Origin: GCA-003244245 sp035606945
GTDB lineage: Bacteria; Actinomycetota; Actinomycetes; Mycobacteriales; Pseudonocardiaceae
DNA length: 64,000 bases
Direction of reading: 5' to 3'
NCBI GenBank assembly: GCA_035606945.1
Contig: DATNDR010000132.1
Span: 71,379-135,378, forward strand
The notes under the pieces are model-generated. The model worked only from the letters and a program-made list of their open reading frames with translations, searched no databases and was not told where the DNA came from. The position numbers and the translations under genes were made by a program. Each line of letters begins with the position of its first letter. Position 1 is the stretch's first letter. This document shows, piece after piece, positions 1 through 9,179 of the stretch.

Positions 1-87
1 ATCTACCTGGTGATAGGCGACGACCTCGCCGGTGCGCGGGTCGATCGACGCAAAGCGGGTGGCCTGCGCCTGAGCCATCTTCTTCAT
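1..87 (-). CDS. N-terminal fragment, possibly aldehyde dehydrogenase
   Basis: Only the first 29 codons are inside the window; the gene continues beyond base 1. The start is ATG at 87, with a second in-frame ATG at 78 preceded by GAAGAAG. The readable peptide contains IDPRTGEVVA, a phrase typical of the extreme N-terminus of NAD(P)-dependent aldehyde and succinate-semialdehyde dehydrogenases. That assignment is an inference from a very short stretch and could be wrong. No catalytic residue is visible. Confidence 0.4.
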   Translation of the reverse strand, partial: MKKMAQAQATRFASIDPRTGEVVAYHQVD

Positions 88-132
88 ACCCCCGCAACAC
101 CGCGTCGGCTTCTCTCGAAGCCTACGGGTCAG

Positions 133-792
133 TCAGAACAACCGCAGTTCTACGCTGTCCGCACCGCGCAGCTCGTCATAGTCCACCGTGACACAGCGGA
201 TCCCGCGATCGGTGGCGAGCGTGTGCGCCTGCGGTTTGATCTGCTGGGCGGCGAACACACCGCGGACCGGCGCCAGCTGCGGATCGCGGTTGAGCAGGTC
301 GAGGTACCGGGTGAGTTGCTCGACCCCGTCGATCTCGCCCCGGCGCTTGATCTCCACCGCCACCGTCACGCCATCGCCGTCCCGGCACAGCAGATCCACC
401 GGGCCGATCGCGGTGGGGTACTCGCGACGGATCAGGGTGAAGCCGGGACCCAGCGCCGTGGTGTGCTCGGCGAGCAATACCTGCAGGTGCGCTTCCACGC
501 CGTCTTTGACCAGCCCGGGATCCACCCCGAGATCGTGCTGCGAATCGTGCACCACCTCGTCGATCTCGATGATCAGCTGCTCACCGGCGCGGTTGGTGAC
601 CGTCCAGCATCCCGGTCGCTCGACCAGGGTGCACGGCGGGCTCATCCAGTTCAACGGTTTGTAGGCCCGGTCGTCGGCGTGCACGCTCACCGATCCATCG
701 GCCTTGACCAGCAACAACCGCAACGCCATCGGCAGGTGCGCGGTCAGCCGACCCACGTAGTCCACCTGGCACTTCGCGATCACAAGCCGCAC
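133..792 (-). CDS. nucS: Endonuclease NucS (EndoMS), non-canonical mismatch repair
   Basis: The 219-residue product matches NucS/EndoMS in length and layout. An N-terminal beta-rich domain (about 1-110) is followed by a RecB-like nuclease domain. Its catalytic core is visible as PVDLLCRDGDG, then VAVEIKRRG and the downstream Q of EQLTRYL. In actinobacteria lacking MutS/MutL, NucS cuts both strands at certain mismatches and limits mutation and recombination between diverged DNA; it is known to work with the sliding clamp. The C-terminus ends in LRLF, which resembles a clamp-binding tail. It starts at ATG 792, and a palindromic repeat separates it from the upstream enoyl-CoA hydratase gene. Confidence 0.93.
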   Translation of the reverse strand: MRLVIAKCQVDYVGRLTAHLPMALRLLLVKADGSVSVHADDRAYKPLNWMSPPCTLVERPGCWTVTNRAGEQLIIEIDEVVHDSQHDLGVDPGLVKDGVEAHLQVLLAEHTTALGPGFTLIRREYPTAIGPVDLLCRDGDGVTVAVEIKRRGEIDGVEQLTRYLDLLNRDPQLAPVRGVFAAQQIKPQAHTLATDRGIRCVTVDYDELRGADSVELRLF

Positions 793-818
793 GGCCCATC
801 AGCCTAGCCATCCCCCAC

Positions 819-884
819 CCCCGACATGGAGACATATCGGGGTAAAAGGGGCCTCTGAGACCCCGATATGTCTCCATGTCGGGG
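819..884. repeat. Large inverted repeat (REP-like palindrome, copy 1)
   Basis: Two 25-base arms (819-843 and 860-884) are perfect inverted complements around a 16-base spacer. Each arm is itself a near-palindrome, CCGACATG-GAGA-CATATCGG, with a GAGA loop. The repeat starts two bases after the end of the enoyl-CoA hydratase gene and could act as its terminator. Relatives lie at 16684-16748 and 24844-24873. Confidence 0.9.
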
Positions 885-885
885 T

Positions 886-1641
886 CTATGTCGGCCAGAC
901 TGGGGGGCGTTTGGTAAGGAAGGCGGCCATGGCTTCCTTGGCGGCAGCGGTCTGGGAGGCGGTGGCCATCACCTCCAGGGCGATGGCGTAGGCGTCGGCT
1001 TCGGGGCGGTCCAGCTGGGCGTAGAGGGTCTGCTTGCCCAGTGCCTTACTGGTCCGGCTACCGCGCGTCGCGCGGGAGAGCAGATCGTCCACCGCAGTGT
1101 CGAGCTCGGCGTCGGGAACTGCCCGGTTGACCAGGCCCCAGTCCGCGGCGGTGCGGGCATCCACGACGTCGCCGGTCAGCGCCATCTCCATCAGCCGCTT
1201 GCGCCCGATCGATCGGGCCACCGGCACCGCCGGTGTGTGGCAGAACCAGCCACCCTTGCCGCCGGGGAGCGCGAAGCCCGCCGACTCGGCCGCCACCGCC
1301 AGGTCGCAGGACGCCACCAGCTGGCAGCCCGCCGCGGTGGCCAGCGCGTGCACGCGCGCCACGACCACCTGCGGAACAGCCTGGATGGTCCGCATCATCT
1401 CGGTACACAGCGCGAGCAACTCCCGGACCCCGGCGAGGTCGCGTACCGCCACGTCGGCGAAGTCGTGGCCGGCCGAGAACACCGGGCCCTCGGCGCCCAG
1501 CACGATCCCGGTGGCGTCTGTCCGCCCCGCGTCGGCGAACGCGTCGCGCAACTCCACAAGGTGCTCAGCAGACAGCGCATTGCGCCGCTGCGGCCGGGTC
1601 ATCGTGATCCGGACCGTGTCCCCGTCCCGCTCAACTCGCAT
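886..1641 (-). CDS. Enoyl-CoA hydratase/isomerase family protein
   Basis: A 251-residue crotonase-fold protein. The oxyanion-hole segments are readable (GPVFSAGHDFADV near residue 55 and a second glycine-rich turn around 100). The family hydrates or isomerises enoyl-CoA thioesters in fatty acid and branched-chain catabolism. The usual first catalytic glutamate region reads RSIGRKRLMEMALTG, so the exact reaction cannot be assigned. It is followed at once by a palindromic terminator-like repeat and lies next to a B12-dependent acyl-CoA mutase gene, which suggests a shared acyl-CoA pathway. Confidence 0.85.
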   Translation of the reverse strand: MRVERDGDTVRITMTRPQRRNALSAEHLVELRDAFADAGRTDATGIVLGAEGPVFSAGHDFADVAVRDLAGVRELLALCTEMMRTIQAVPQVVVARVHALATAAGCQLVASCDLAVAAESAGFALPGGKGGWFCHTPAVPVARSIGRKRLMEMALTGDVVDARTAADWGLVNRAVPDAELDTAVDDLLSRATRGSRTSKALGKQTLYAQLDRPEADAYAIALEVMATASQTAAAKEAMAAFLTKRPPVWPT

Positions 1642-1669
1642 ACCCCGACGGTAGGGGTCTCATGGATGC

Positions 1670-3667
1670 TTAAGCACCTCCTGCCCATCGCGTTTGGACG
1701 AGATCGACGATCTGGCCCATGATCTCGGTGAGTTCGAAGTCCTTCGGGGTGAACACCGCGGCGACACCCTGAGCGCGCAGCGCCTCGGCGTCGTCCGGCG
1801 GGATGATCCCGCCGACCAGCACCGGCACGTCCCCGGCACCCGCGGCGCGCAACCCGTCGACCACCGCAGGCACCACCTCCAGATGCGAACCGGACAGCAC
1901 CGACAGGCCCACCACGTGCACGTCCTCGGCCACCGCAGCCGCGACGATCTCGGCCGGAGTCAGCCGGATGCCCTGGTAGATCACCTCGAAGCCGAGGTCG
2001 CGGGCGCGGACCGCCACCTGTTCAGCTCCGTTGGAGTGCCCGTCCAGGCCAGGCTTGCCCACCAGCATCCGCACCCGCCCACCGAGCTGCTCGCCGACGG
2101 CACGCACCCGGTCCCGGATCCGCGCGATCGCCTCCCCGCCCGCACCCACTGCTGATGCGCCGGCGATCCCGGTCGGCGCCCGGTACTCGCCGAACACCCC
2201 GCGCAGCGCCTCGGCCCACTCCCCGGTGGTGACGCCCACCCGGGCGCAGGCCATGGAAGGCTCGACCAGGTTGGCATCGGTCTTGGCGGTCTCCACCAAC
2301 CGCTGCAGGGCCTCCGCGACAGCGCCGGAGTCCCGGTCAGCACGCCAAGCCCGGATCGCCTCGACCAGCTGCACCTCCGCCGCGGGATCGATGGTCTCGA
2401 TCGCCACCGCGCCCTCGGCTTGCAACGGGCTGGGGTCGGTTTCGGTGAACCGGTTGACCCCGACGATCACATCCTCGCCGTCCTCGATCCGCCGGCGCCG
2501 CGCCGCCAGCGACGACACCAGCTGCGATTTCATGTAACCGGATTCGACGGCGGCGGTGGCTCCGCCCATGGCCTGCACCCGGTCGATCTCCGCCCGGGCC
2601 CCTGCTGCGATCTCGGCGACCCGCGCCTCGACCACCCGGGAACCATCGAAGAGGTCCTCGTATTCCAACAGGTCGGTCTCGTAAGCCAGCACCTGCTGCA
2701 TCCGCAGCGCCCACTGCTGGTCCCAGGGCCGGGGCAGACCCAGCGCCTCATTCCACGCCGGCAGCTGCACCGCGCGGGCCCGAGCGTCCCGGGACAGCGT
2801 CACCGCGAGCATCTCCAGCACGATGCGCTGGACGTTGTTCTCCGGCTGCGGCTCGGTGAGCCCCAGCGAGTTGACTTGCACGCCGTATCGAAACCGACGC
2901 AGCCTGGCGTCAGTGACGCCGTAGCGATTCCGGCAGGTCTCGTCCCACAGCCGGCTGAAAGCACGCAGCTTGCACATCTCCTCGACGAAGCGCACCCCGG
3001 CGTTGACGAAAAACGACATCCGCCCGACGACGTTGGCGAACTCGTCGGCGGCGACCTGGCCGCAATCGCGCACCGAGTCCAGCACGGCGATCGCGGTGCA
3101 CATCGCGTAGGCGACTTCCTGCACCGGGGTCGCCCCAGCCTCCTGCAGGTGGTAGCTGCAGACGTTGATCGGGTTCCATTTCGGGATGTGCTTGACCGCG
3201 TAGACCACCATGTCGGTGATCAACCGCAGGCTCGGCCCGGGCGGGAAGACGTAGGTGCCGCGGGACAGGTACTCCTTGATGATGTCGTTCTGCGTGGTGC
3301 CCGACAGCTGCGCAAAGTCCGCGCCCTGTTCTTCGGCCACCGATGCGTACAGCGCCAGCAGCCACATCGCGGTGGCGTTGATCGTCATCGAGGTGTTGGC
3401 CTGGGCCAGCGGGATGCCGTCGAACAACGTGCGCATGTCACCGAGGTGACTGATCGGCACACCGACCTTGCCGACCTCGCCGCGCGCGAGTTCATGATCG
3501 GGGTCGTAGCCGGTCTGGGTGGGCAGGTCGAAGGCCACCGACAGGCCGGTCTGCCCCTTAGCGAGATTGCGCCGGTACAACGCGTTGGATGTGTGCGCCG
3601 ACGAGTGCCCGGCATAGGTCCGCATCACCCACGGCCGGTCCCGCTCGCGATCGCTGGGATAGGGCAT
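1670..3667 (-). CDS. meaA: B12-dependent acyl-CoA mutase, MeaA/ethylmalonyl-CoA mutase type
   Basis: The 665-residue single-chain mutase joins the substrate-binding TIM barrel (about 1-500) to a C-terminal cobalamin domain. The latter shows the DxHxxG motif as GLDGHSNG, followed by the SxL and GG segments (GLSVLSGSH, LVGGIIPP). This size and fused layout fit protein MeaA, known as ethylmalonyl-CoA mutase, rather than the two-subunit methylmalonyl-CoA mutase. The substrate is inferred from family. I chose ATG 3667 because the product then begins MPYPSDRERDRPW, as in relatives. A corrinoid adenosyltransferase gene about 3 kb away could supply the cofactor. Confidence 0.85.
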   Translation of the reverse strand: MPYPSDRERDRPWVMRTYAGHSSAHTSNALYRRNLAKGQTGLSVAFDLPTQTGYDPDHELARGEVGKVGVPISHLGDMRTLFDGIPLAQANTSMTINATAMWLLALYASVAEEQGADFAQLSGTTQNDIIKEYLSRGTYVFPPGPSLRLITDMVVYAVKHIPKWNPINVCSYHLQEAGATPVQEVAYAMCTAIAVLDSVRDCGQVAADEFANVVGRMSFFVNAGVRFVEEMCKLRAFSRLWDETCRNRYGVTDARLRRFRYGVQVNSLGLTEPQPENNVQRIVLEMLAVTLSRDARARAVQLPAWNEALGLPRPWDQQWALRMQQVLAYETDLLEYEDLFDGSRVVEARVAEIAAGARAEIDRVQAMGGATAAVESGYMKSQLVSSLAARRRRIEDGEDVIVGVNRFTETDPSPLQAEGAVAIETIDPAAEVQLVEAIRAWRADRDSGAVAEALQRLVETAKTDANLVEPSMACARVGVTTGEWAEALRGVFGEYRAPTGIAGASAVGAGGEAIARIRDRVRAVGEQLGGRVRMLVGKPGLDGHSNGAEQVAVRARDLGFEVIYQGIRLTPAEIVAAAVAEDVHVVGLSVLSGSHLEVVPAVVDGLRAAGAGDVPVLVGGIIPPDDAEALRAQGVAAVFTPKDFELTEIMGQIVDLVQTRWAGGA

Positions 3668-3764
3668 CAGGGCACCTCCAGCCTCTAGTGCGGAGAATAC
3701 TGGGGCGTTGGTGTGGCCAGCGCCACAATCGGGATAGGGAAAGGCCACCGCGGTGGACAGCACG

Positions 3765-5411
3765 ATGATGGATGTACCCCTCACCGTCGGCATGATCATG
3801 CGCCATGGCGTGACCGTGCACGGTGACGGTGAGGTCGTCACCTGGACCGGCGACGGTGCCCGTCGGGCGACGTATGCGCAGGTGGGGCGGTGCGCGGCGC
3901 AGCTCGCTGGGGCTCTGCGCGAGCTCGGTGTCACCGGCGACCAGCGGGTGGCCACCTTCCAGTGGAACAACCAGGAGCACCTCGAGGCTTATCTCGCGGT
4001 TCCCACGATGGGCGCCGTGGTGCACACCCTGAACCTGCGGCTGGCGCCCGACCAGGTGGCCTGGATCGCCAACCACGCCGAGGACGACGTGGTGATCGTG
4101 GACGGTTCCCTGGTGCCGGTATTGGCCCGCGCCCTACCGGAGATGAAAACCGTCCGCCACGTGGTGGTCGTGGGTCAAGCCGAGACCTCACCGCTGGATC
4201 GTGCGGGTAAACAGCTGCACTCCTACCACGAGCTGCTCGCCGCCCAGCCCGAGGAGTTCGACTGGCCGGCTCACATCGACGAGCGCTCCGCGGCTGCGTT
4301 GTGCTACACGAGCGGCACCACCGGCAATCCCAAGGGAGTCGCCTACAGTCACCGATCGGCCTACCTGCATTCGTTGTGCGGGTGCACCGGTGAGGTCGCA
4401 GGATCAACGCCGGCCGATCGCGTGCTGCCGGTGGTGCCGATGTTTCACGCCAATGCGTGGGGGCTGCCGTATGCCGCGCTGATGTCCGGCGCGAGTTTGG
4501 TCATGCCCGACCGGTTCCTGGCGGCCGAGTCGCTGGTCAAGCTGATCGAGGCGGAACGGCCGACGATCTCCGGTGCGGTGCCGACCATCTGGGGTGACGT
4601 GCTGCGCTACGTGCGCCGGCACGGCGGGGACATGTCCTCAATCCGCCGCGTGCTCTGTGGCGGTTCTGCGGTACCGCTGGCGCTGATGAAGGCGTTCTCC
4701 GAAGAATTGGGCATTGAGATCAAGCATGCCTGGGGGATGACCGAGATGTCGCCGATTGGCTCGGTAGCGACCCCGCCGGTCGGCGCGCAGGGCGATGAGG
4801 TCTGGCGCTACCGGACTAGCCAGGGCCGGCTCGTCGCCGGCGTCGAGGGCCGCGTCGTCGGCGACGCTGATGTCGTGCTGCCCTGTGACGGCACGTCGGT
4901 CGGTGAGATTCAGGTCCGCGGGCCGTGGGTGACCGCACGGTATTACCGAGACGCCGACGAGGCGAGATTTCACGACGGCTGGCTGCGCACGGGTGACGTC
5001 GGCACCATCGACGAGCTGGGCTTCATCACCATCACCGACCGCGCCAAGGATGTGATCAAGTCCGGCGGGGAGTGGATCTCCTCGGTTCAGCTGGAGAACC
5101 TGCTGATGGGCCATCCGAAGGTGGTCGAGGCCGCGGTCGTGGCCGTCCCGGACGACAAGTGGGGGGAACGGCCGCTGGCCGCCGTGGTCGTCACTGAAGG
5201 GCAGGACGTCAGCACCGCCGAGCTACGTGAGCACCTGAGTACCTCGGTGCCGGCCTGGCAGCTGCCAGAACGCTGGTCGTTCGTCACCGAAGTGCCCAAA
5301 ACGTCGGTAGGCAAGTTCGACAAGAAGCTGCTTCGCAGCCGCTACGCGCAAGGCGCTCTCAACATCCTGCACACTCCCCGAACGGGGGTCAGCGCTCCGG
5401 AGGAGCGGTGA
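3765..5411 (+). CDS. Acyl-CoA synthetase (AMP-forming), FadD type
   Basis: An ANL-superfamily adenylate-forming ligase of about 548 residues. The P-loop reads YTSGTTGNPKGV, the A5 motif GMTE, the A7/A8 motifs WLRTGDVG and DRAKDVIKSGGEWIS, and the catalytic lysine lies in KTSVGKFDKK. It activates a carboxylate as acyl-AMP and transfers it to CoA; by similarity the substrate is probably a medium or long fatty acid. The chosen ATG gives MMDVPLTV, as in relatives; an upstream GTG at 3753 is possible. It is divergent from meaA and overlaps the murA 3' end by 23 bases tail to tail. Confidence 0.9.
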   Translation: MMDVPLTVGMIMRHGVTVHGDGEVVTWTGDGARRATYAQVGRCAAQLAGALRELGVTGDQRVATFQWNNQEHLEAYLAVPTMGAVVHTLNLRLAPDQVAWIANHAEDDVVIVDGSLVPVLARALPEMKTVRHVVVVGQAETSPLDRAGKQLHSYHELLAAQPEEFDWPAHIDERSAAALCYTSGTTGNPKGVAYSHRSAYLHSLCGCTGEVAGSTPADRVLPVVPMFHANAWGLPYAALMSGASLVMPDRFLAAESLVKLIEAERPTISGAVPTIWGDVLRYVRRHGGDMSSIRRVLCGGSAVPLALMKAFSEELGIEIKHAWGMTEMSPIGSVATPPVGAQGDEVWRYRTSQGRLVAGVEGRVVGDADVVLPCDGTSVGEIQVRGPWVTARYYRDADEARFHDGWLRTGDVGTIDELGFITITDRAKDVIKSGGEWISSVQLENLLMGHPKVVEAAVVAVPDDKWGERPLAAVVVTEGQDVSTAELREHLSTSVPAWQLPERWSFVTEVPKTSVGKFDKKLLRSRYAQGALNILHTPRTGVSAPEER

Positions 5412-6660
5412 CCCTCTGGACGTCGGCGCCTAGGGCGGTGAGGTTCTCGAGGAAGCGGGGATAGCCGCGGTCGATGTGGAAGACGTCCCACACATCGGTG
5501 GCGCCCTCCGCGCACAACCCGGCCAGCACCAACCCAGCCCCCGCCCGGATGTCGCTGGCCCACACCGGGGCGCTGGATAGCCGCTCGATGCCGCGGACGA
5601 CGGCGTGGTGACCGTCGGTACGGGCATCGGCGCCCAGCCGGATCATCTCCTCGACGAACCGGAACCGCGCCTCGAACACGTTCTCGGTGATCATCGAGGT
5701 GCCCTCGGCGATGGCCGACAGCGCGATCGCCATCGGCTGTAGATCGGTGGCGAAACCCGGGTAGGGCAGGGTGACGAAGTCAACCGCAGTGGGTCGGCCA
5801 GGCATCACCACCCGGAAACCGTCGGGCCACGACAGGTCCACCTCGGCACCGGCCAGGCGCAGCTTCTCCAGCACCAGGTCGAGGTGATGCGGGTCGACAC
5901 CCCGGACGGTGACGTCACCGCGGGTCATCGCGGCGGCGAAGGCCCAGGTGGCGCCGACGATGCGGTCCCCGAGCACCCGATGTTCGGTGGGCGACAGCGC
6001 ATCGACGCCTTCGACGGTCAACGTGGAGGTGCCTGCACCGGAGATCCGCGCGCCCATCTGCTGCAGCATCACGCACAGGTCCACGATCTCCGGCTCGCGC
6101 GCCGCGTTGTCGATCACTGTGGTGCCCTCGGCCAGCACCGCGGCCATGAGGATGTTCTCGGTCGCCCCCACGCTCGGGAAATCCAGCCAGATCTGTGCCC
6201 CGTGCAGCCCCTCGGCCTCGGCCACCACGCACCCGTGCTCGATCTCGCTGCGGGCGCCCAGCTTGCGCAGCCCGTTCTGGTGCATATCGAGCGGGCGCGA
6301 ACCGATGGCATCGCCACCGGGCAGCGCGACCTTGGCGCGCCGGCAGCGGCCCACCAGGGGGCCGAGCACGCACACCGACGCGCGGAGCTTGCTCACCGAT
6401 CCGTAATCGGCCTCGTGCTTGAGTTCGGCGGGGGCGATGATGCGGACCTGCGAGCCGGTGACCTCCACCTCGCAGCCGAGCCCGCGTAGCACGTCAGCCA
6501 TCAGCGGGACGTCCAGTATCTCGGGGCAGTTGGTGAGCGTGGTGGTTCCCTCCGCCAGCAATGCGGCGGCCATCAGCTTCAACACGCTGTTCTTCGCGCC
6601 GACGACCTGCACCTCGCCGGTCAATCGGGCGCCCCCACAGATCCTGAAATGCTCACTCAC
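5389..6660 (-). CDS. murA: UDP-N-acetylglucosamine 1-carboxyvinyltransferase MurA, Asp117 form
   Basis: The 423-residue enzyme transfers enolpyruvate from PEP to UDP-GlcNAc, the first committed step of peptidoglycan synthesis in the cytoplasm. The N-terminal KNSVLKLMAAALLAEG segment and the LRASVCVLGPLVGR segment are intact. The loop that normally carries the catalytic, fosfomycin-binding cysteine reads PGGDAIGSRPLDMH, so Asp stands at position 117 counted from the GTG start at 6660. The same Asp117 is known in Mycobacterium tuberculosis MurA, where it gives natural fosfomycin resistance. The start is GTG, giving VSEHFRICGG. Confidence 0.96.
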   Translation of the reverse strand: MSEHFRICGGARLTGEVQVVGAKNSVLKLMAAALLAEGTTTLTNCPEILDVPLMADVLRGLGCEVEVTGSQVRIIAPAELKHEADYGSVSKLRASVCVLGPLVGRCRRAKVALPGGDAIGSRPLDMHQNGLRKLGARSEIEHGCVVAEAEGLHGAQIWLDFPSVGATENILMAAVLAEGTTVIDNAAREPEIVDLCVMLQQMGARISGAGTSTLTVEGVDALSPTEHRVLGDRIVGATWAFAAAMTRGDVTVRGVDPHHLDLVLEKLRLAGAEVDLSWPDGFRVVMPGRPTAVDFVTLPYPGFATDLQPMAIALSAIAEGTSMITENVFEARFRFVEEMIRLGADARTDGHHAVVRGIERLSSAPVWASDIRAGAGLVLAGLCAEGATDVWDVFHIDRGYPRFLENLTALGADVQRVTAPPER

Positions 6661-6718
6661 GGGAGTGCACGCTAGCGGGTGCCGTACCCGTGGCCGTGCA
6701 CGCCGTAGCCTGCAACCC

Positions 6719-7312
6719 ATGGCTGTGCACCTCACCAGGATCTACACACGCACCGGCGATGACGGCACGACCGGCCTCGGCGATTTCTCGCGGGTCAGTA
6801 AGACCGATCCGCGGCTGGTTGCTTACGCCGACGTCGATGAGGCCAACTGCGCGCTAGGCGTGGCGCTGGCGCTGGGAGCGCTGGCACCCCGCCTGGTGAA
6901 CGTGCTGCAGCAGGTGCAGAACGATCTGTTCGACGTGGGCGCCGACTTGTGCACCCCGATCGTGTCAAATGATCATGAATCGGGCCCGAAGTACCCCCCG
7001 CTGCGGATCGACGAAGGCTATGTCACCCGGCTGGAAGGCTGGTGCGACGAGTTCAACGCCCCGTTGCCCAAGCTGGACTCATTCATCCTGCCCGGCGGTA
7101 CGCCCGGCGCGGCGTTGCTGCACAACGCCCGGGTGGTCACCCGGCGGGCCGAGCGCAGCACCTGGGCCTTGATAGCGGTCGACGCACCGCGCACCAACCC
7201 GCTGACCGCGCGCTACCTCAACCGGCTGTCCGATCTGCTGTTCATCCTGTCCCGGGTAGCCAACCCCAACGGCGACGTGCTGTGGTCCCCGGGGGCGAAC
7301 CACAGCACATGA
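6719..7312 (+). CDS. Cob(I)yrinic acid a,c-diamide adenosyltransferase, PduO type
   Basis: The 197-residue product shows the PduO/MMAB signature: TRTGDDGTTGL near the N-terminus, the central DLFDVGADLCTP, and the C-terminal RRAERSTWAL and YLNRLSDLLF helices. The family moves the adenosyl group of ATP to cob(I)alamin. The resulting coenzyme B12 is what the MeaA-type mutase nearby needs. The gene is divergent from murA with only 58 bases between starts, and its 3' end lies three bases from the convergent atpC end. The ATG at 6719 is chosen by the conserved N-terminus. Confidence 0.92.
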   Translation: MAVHLTRIYTRTGDDGTTGLGDFSRVSKTDPRLVAYADVDEANCALGVALALGALAPRLVNVLQQVQNDLFDVGADLCTPIVSNDHESGPKYPPLRIDEGYVTRLEGWCDEFNAPLPKLDSFILPGGTPGAALLHNARVVTRRAERSTWALIAVDAPRTNPLTARYLNRLSDLLFILSRVANPNGDVLWSPGANHST

Positions 7313-7315
7313 TTG

Positions 7316-7702
7316 TCAGCCGGTCTCGCCGGCAGCTTTGAGCCGGGCGGTGGCCCGGGCCCGCGCGGATGCGGCGTCCGGATCGTCCCCGGCCTGACTC
7401 AGGGTGTCTCTGGCCGCTTGAGCGTCGATCTCGTCGGCGAGTTCGGCTGCCTCGGCCAGCACGCTGACCTTGTCACCGGTGACCGAGAGGAATCCGCCGA
7501 AGACGGCTGCCGTCACGGTCTCGTTATCGGTGGTGGTGATCTTCACGATGCCGCCCTCGACGAGCTCGCCGAGCAGCGGCGTGTGCCCGGGCAGGATGCC
7601 CAGCTCTCCGACGGTGGTCTCGGCGAACACCGAGCTGGCCTTACCAGACCACACAGGCCGCTCCACCGCCACGAGTTCGACGGACATCTCCGCCACGGGC
7701 AT
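7316..7702 (-). CDS. atpC: F0F1 ATP synthase subunit epsilon
   Basis: A 128-residue central-stalk subunit with the characteristic VELVAVERPVWSG opening, GELGILPGHTPLL motif and a C-terminal helical segment rich in Ala and Arg. It couples rotation to catalysis and can inhibit hydrolysis. It is the last gene of the atp operon, 15 bases after atpD, and its end faces the adenosyltransferase gene. Confidence 0.95.
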   Translation of the reverse strand: MPVAEMSVELVAVERPVWSGKASSVFAETTVGELGILPGHTPLLGELVEGGIVKITTTDNETVTAAVFGGFLSVTGDKVSVLAEAAELADEIDAQAARDTLSQAGDDPDAASARARATARLKAAGETG

Positions 7703-7717
7703 CTCCTTAGTGCTACA

Positions 7718-9178
7718 TCAGTCCTTGGACAGCTGCTCGTACTTGCGTTCCAGATCCTCGAGACCACCGCACAGGTAGAAAGCCTGCTCTGGCATGTGGT
7801 CGAACTCACCTTTGGAGAGTTTGTCGAAAGCCTCGATGGTCTCCTTGAGCGGCACCGTCGAGCCCTCTGCACCGGTGAACTGCTCGGCGGAGTACATGTT
7901 CTGGCTCAAGAACCGCTCGATGCGCCGCGCCCTGTTCACCGTCACCTTGTCCTCTTCGGACAGTTCGTCGATGCCCAGAATGGCGATGATCTCCTGCAGG
8001 TCGTTGTACTTCTGCAGGATCCGCTTCACCTCTTGCGCGACCCGGTAGTGCTCCTCGCCCACGTACTGCGGGTCCAGGATGGTCGACGACGAGGTCAGCG
8101 GGTTCACCGCCGGGAAGATCCCCTTGGCGAATACCCCACGGTCAAGTTCCGTGGTGGCGTCCAGGTGAGCGAAGGTCGTCGCCGGTGCCGGGTCGGTGTA
8201 GTCGTCGGCCGGCACGTAGATTGCCTGCATGGAAGTGATCGACCGGCCGCGGGTGGAGGTGATCCGCTCCTGGAGCTGGCCCATCTCGTCGGCCAGCGTG
8301 GGCTGGTAACCCACCGCGGAAGGCAGCCGGCCCAGCAGGGTGGACACCTCCGAGCCGGCCTGGGTGAACCGGAAGATGTTGTCGATGAACAGCAGCACGT
8401 CGGTGTTCATCTCGTCCCGGAAGTACTCCGCCATGGTCAACGCAGACAGCGCGACCCGCATCCTGGTTCCGGGCGGTTCGTCCATCTGACCGAAGACCAG
8501 CGCGGTGTCCTTGAGGACTCCGGCCTCCTGCATTTCCAGGAACAGGTCGTTGCCCTCGCGGGTGCGCTCGCCCACCCCGGCGAACACCGATGTGCCACCG
8601 AAGTTCCGGGCCACCCGGATGATCATCTCTTGGATGAGCACCGTCTTGCCCACCCCGGCACCACCGAACAGGCCGATCTTGCCGCCCTGCACGTACGGGG
8701 TGAGCAGATCGATGACCTTCAGCCCGGTCTCGAGCATCTCGGTCTTGCCCTCGAGCTGGTGGAAAGGCGGCGGGTCGCGGTGGATCTCCCAGCGGTCGCC
8801 GCTGAACTTGGTGTCCGGGGCATCCAGGCAGTGGCCCAGCATGTTGAAGACATGGCCCTTGACCTGATCGCCGACCGGTACTGAGATCGCCGACCCGGTG
8901 TCGGTCACCGGCGCGCCCCGCACCAGGCCGTCCTGCGGCTGCATCGCGATGGCCCGTACGGTGTTGTCACCGAGGTGCAGGGCGACCTCCAGCGTCATCG
9001 TCTTGCGCAACGCCTCCAGCTCGACCTCTACCGTCAGCGCGTTGAACAGCGGCGGCACCTGACCTGCGGGGAACTCCACGTCCACCACCGGTCCGGTGAC
9101 CCGCACCACCCGGCCAGTACCTGCTTCAGAGAACTCAGCGTCGGTCGTCTTCTCCGCTGCGCCTGTTTGGGGACTCAT
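7718..9178 (-). CDS. atpD: F0F1 ATP synthase subunit beta
   Basis: The 486-residue catalytic subunit carries the Walker A motif GGAGVGKT, the catalytic GERTREG segment and the Walker B-like LLFIDNIFR. It forms the three catalytic sites of F1. I chose ATG 9178, giving MSPQTGAAEKTTD and starting two bases from the atpG stop, because the upstream extension overlaps atpG. The N-terminus carries an extra acidic stretch before the conserved GRVVRVTGPVVDVEF. Confidence 0.97.
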   Translation of the reverse strand: MSPQTGAAEKTTDAEFSEAGTGRVVRVTGPVVDVEFPAGQVPPLFNALTVEVELEALRKTMTLEVALHLGDNTVRAIAMQPQDGLVRGAPVTDTGSAISVPVGDQVKGHVFNMLGHCLDAPDTKFSGDRWEIHRDPPPFHQLEGKTEMLETGLKVIDLLTPYVQGGKIGLFGGAGVGKTVLIQEMIIRVARNFGGTSVFAGVGERTREGNDLFLEMQEAGVLKDTALVFGQMDEPPGTRMRVALSALTMAEYFRDEMNTDVLLFIDNIFRFTQAGSEVSTLLGRLPSAVGYQPTLADEMGQLQERITSTRGRSITSMQAIYVPADDYTDPAPATTFAHLDATTELDRGVFAKGIFPAVNPLTSSSTILDPQYVGEEHYRVAQEVKRILQKYNDLQEIIAILGIDELSEEDKVTVNRARRIERFLSQNMYSAEQFTGAEGSTVPLKETIEAFDKLSKGEFDHMPEQAFYLCGGLEDLERKYEQLSKD

Positions 9179-9179
9179 T

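Noticed and set aside
10..1722. Long plus-strand open frames opposite nucS and the enoyl-CoA hydratase
   Set aside because: They are antisense shadows in high-GC DNA; the minus-strand frames match known families with intact motifs.
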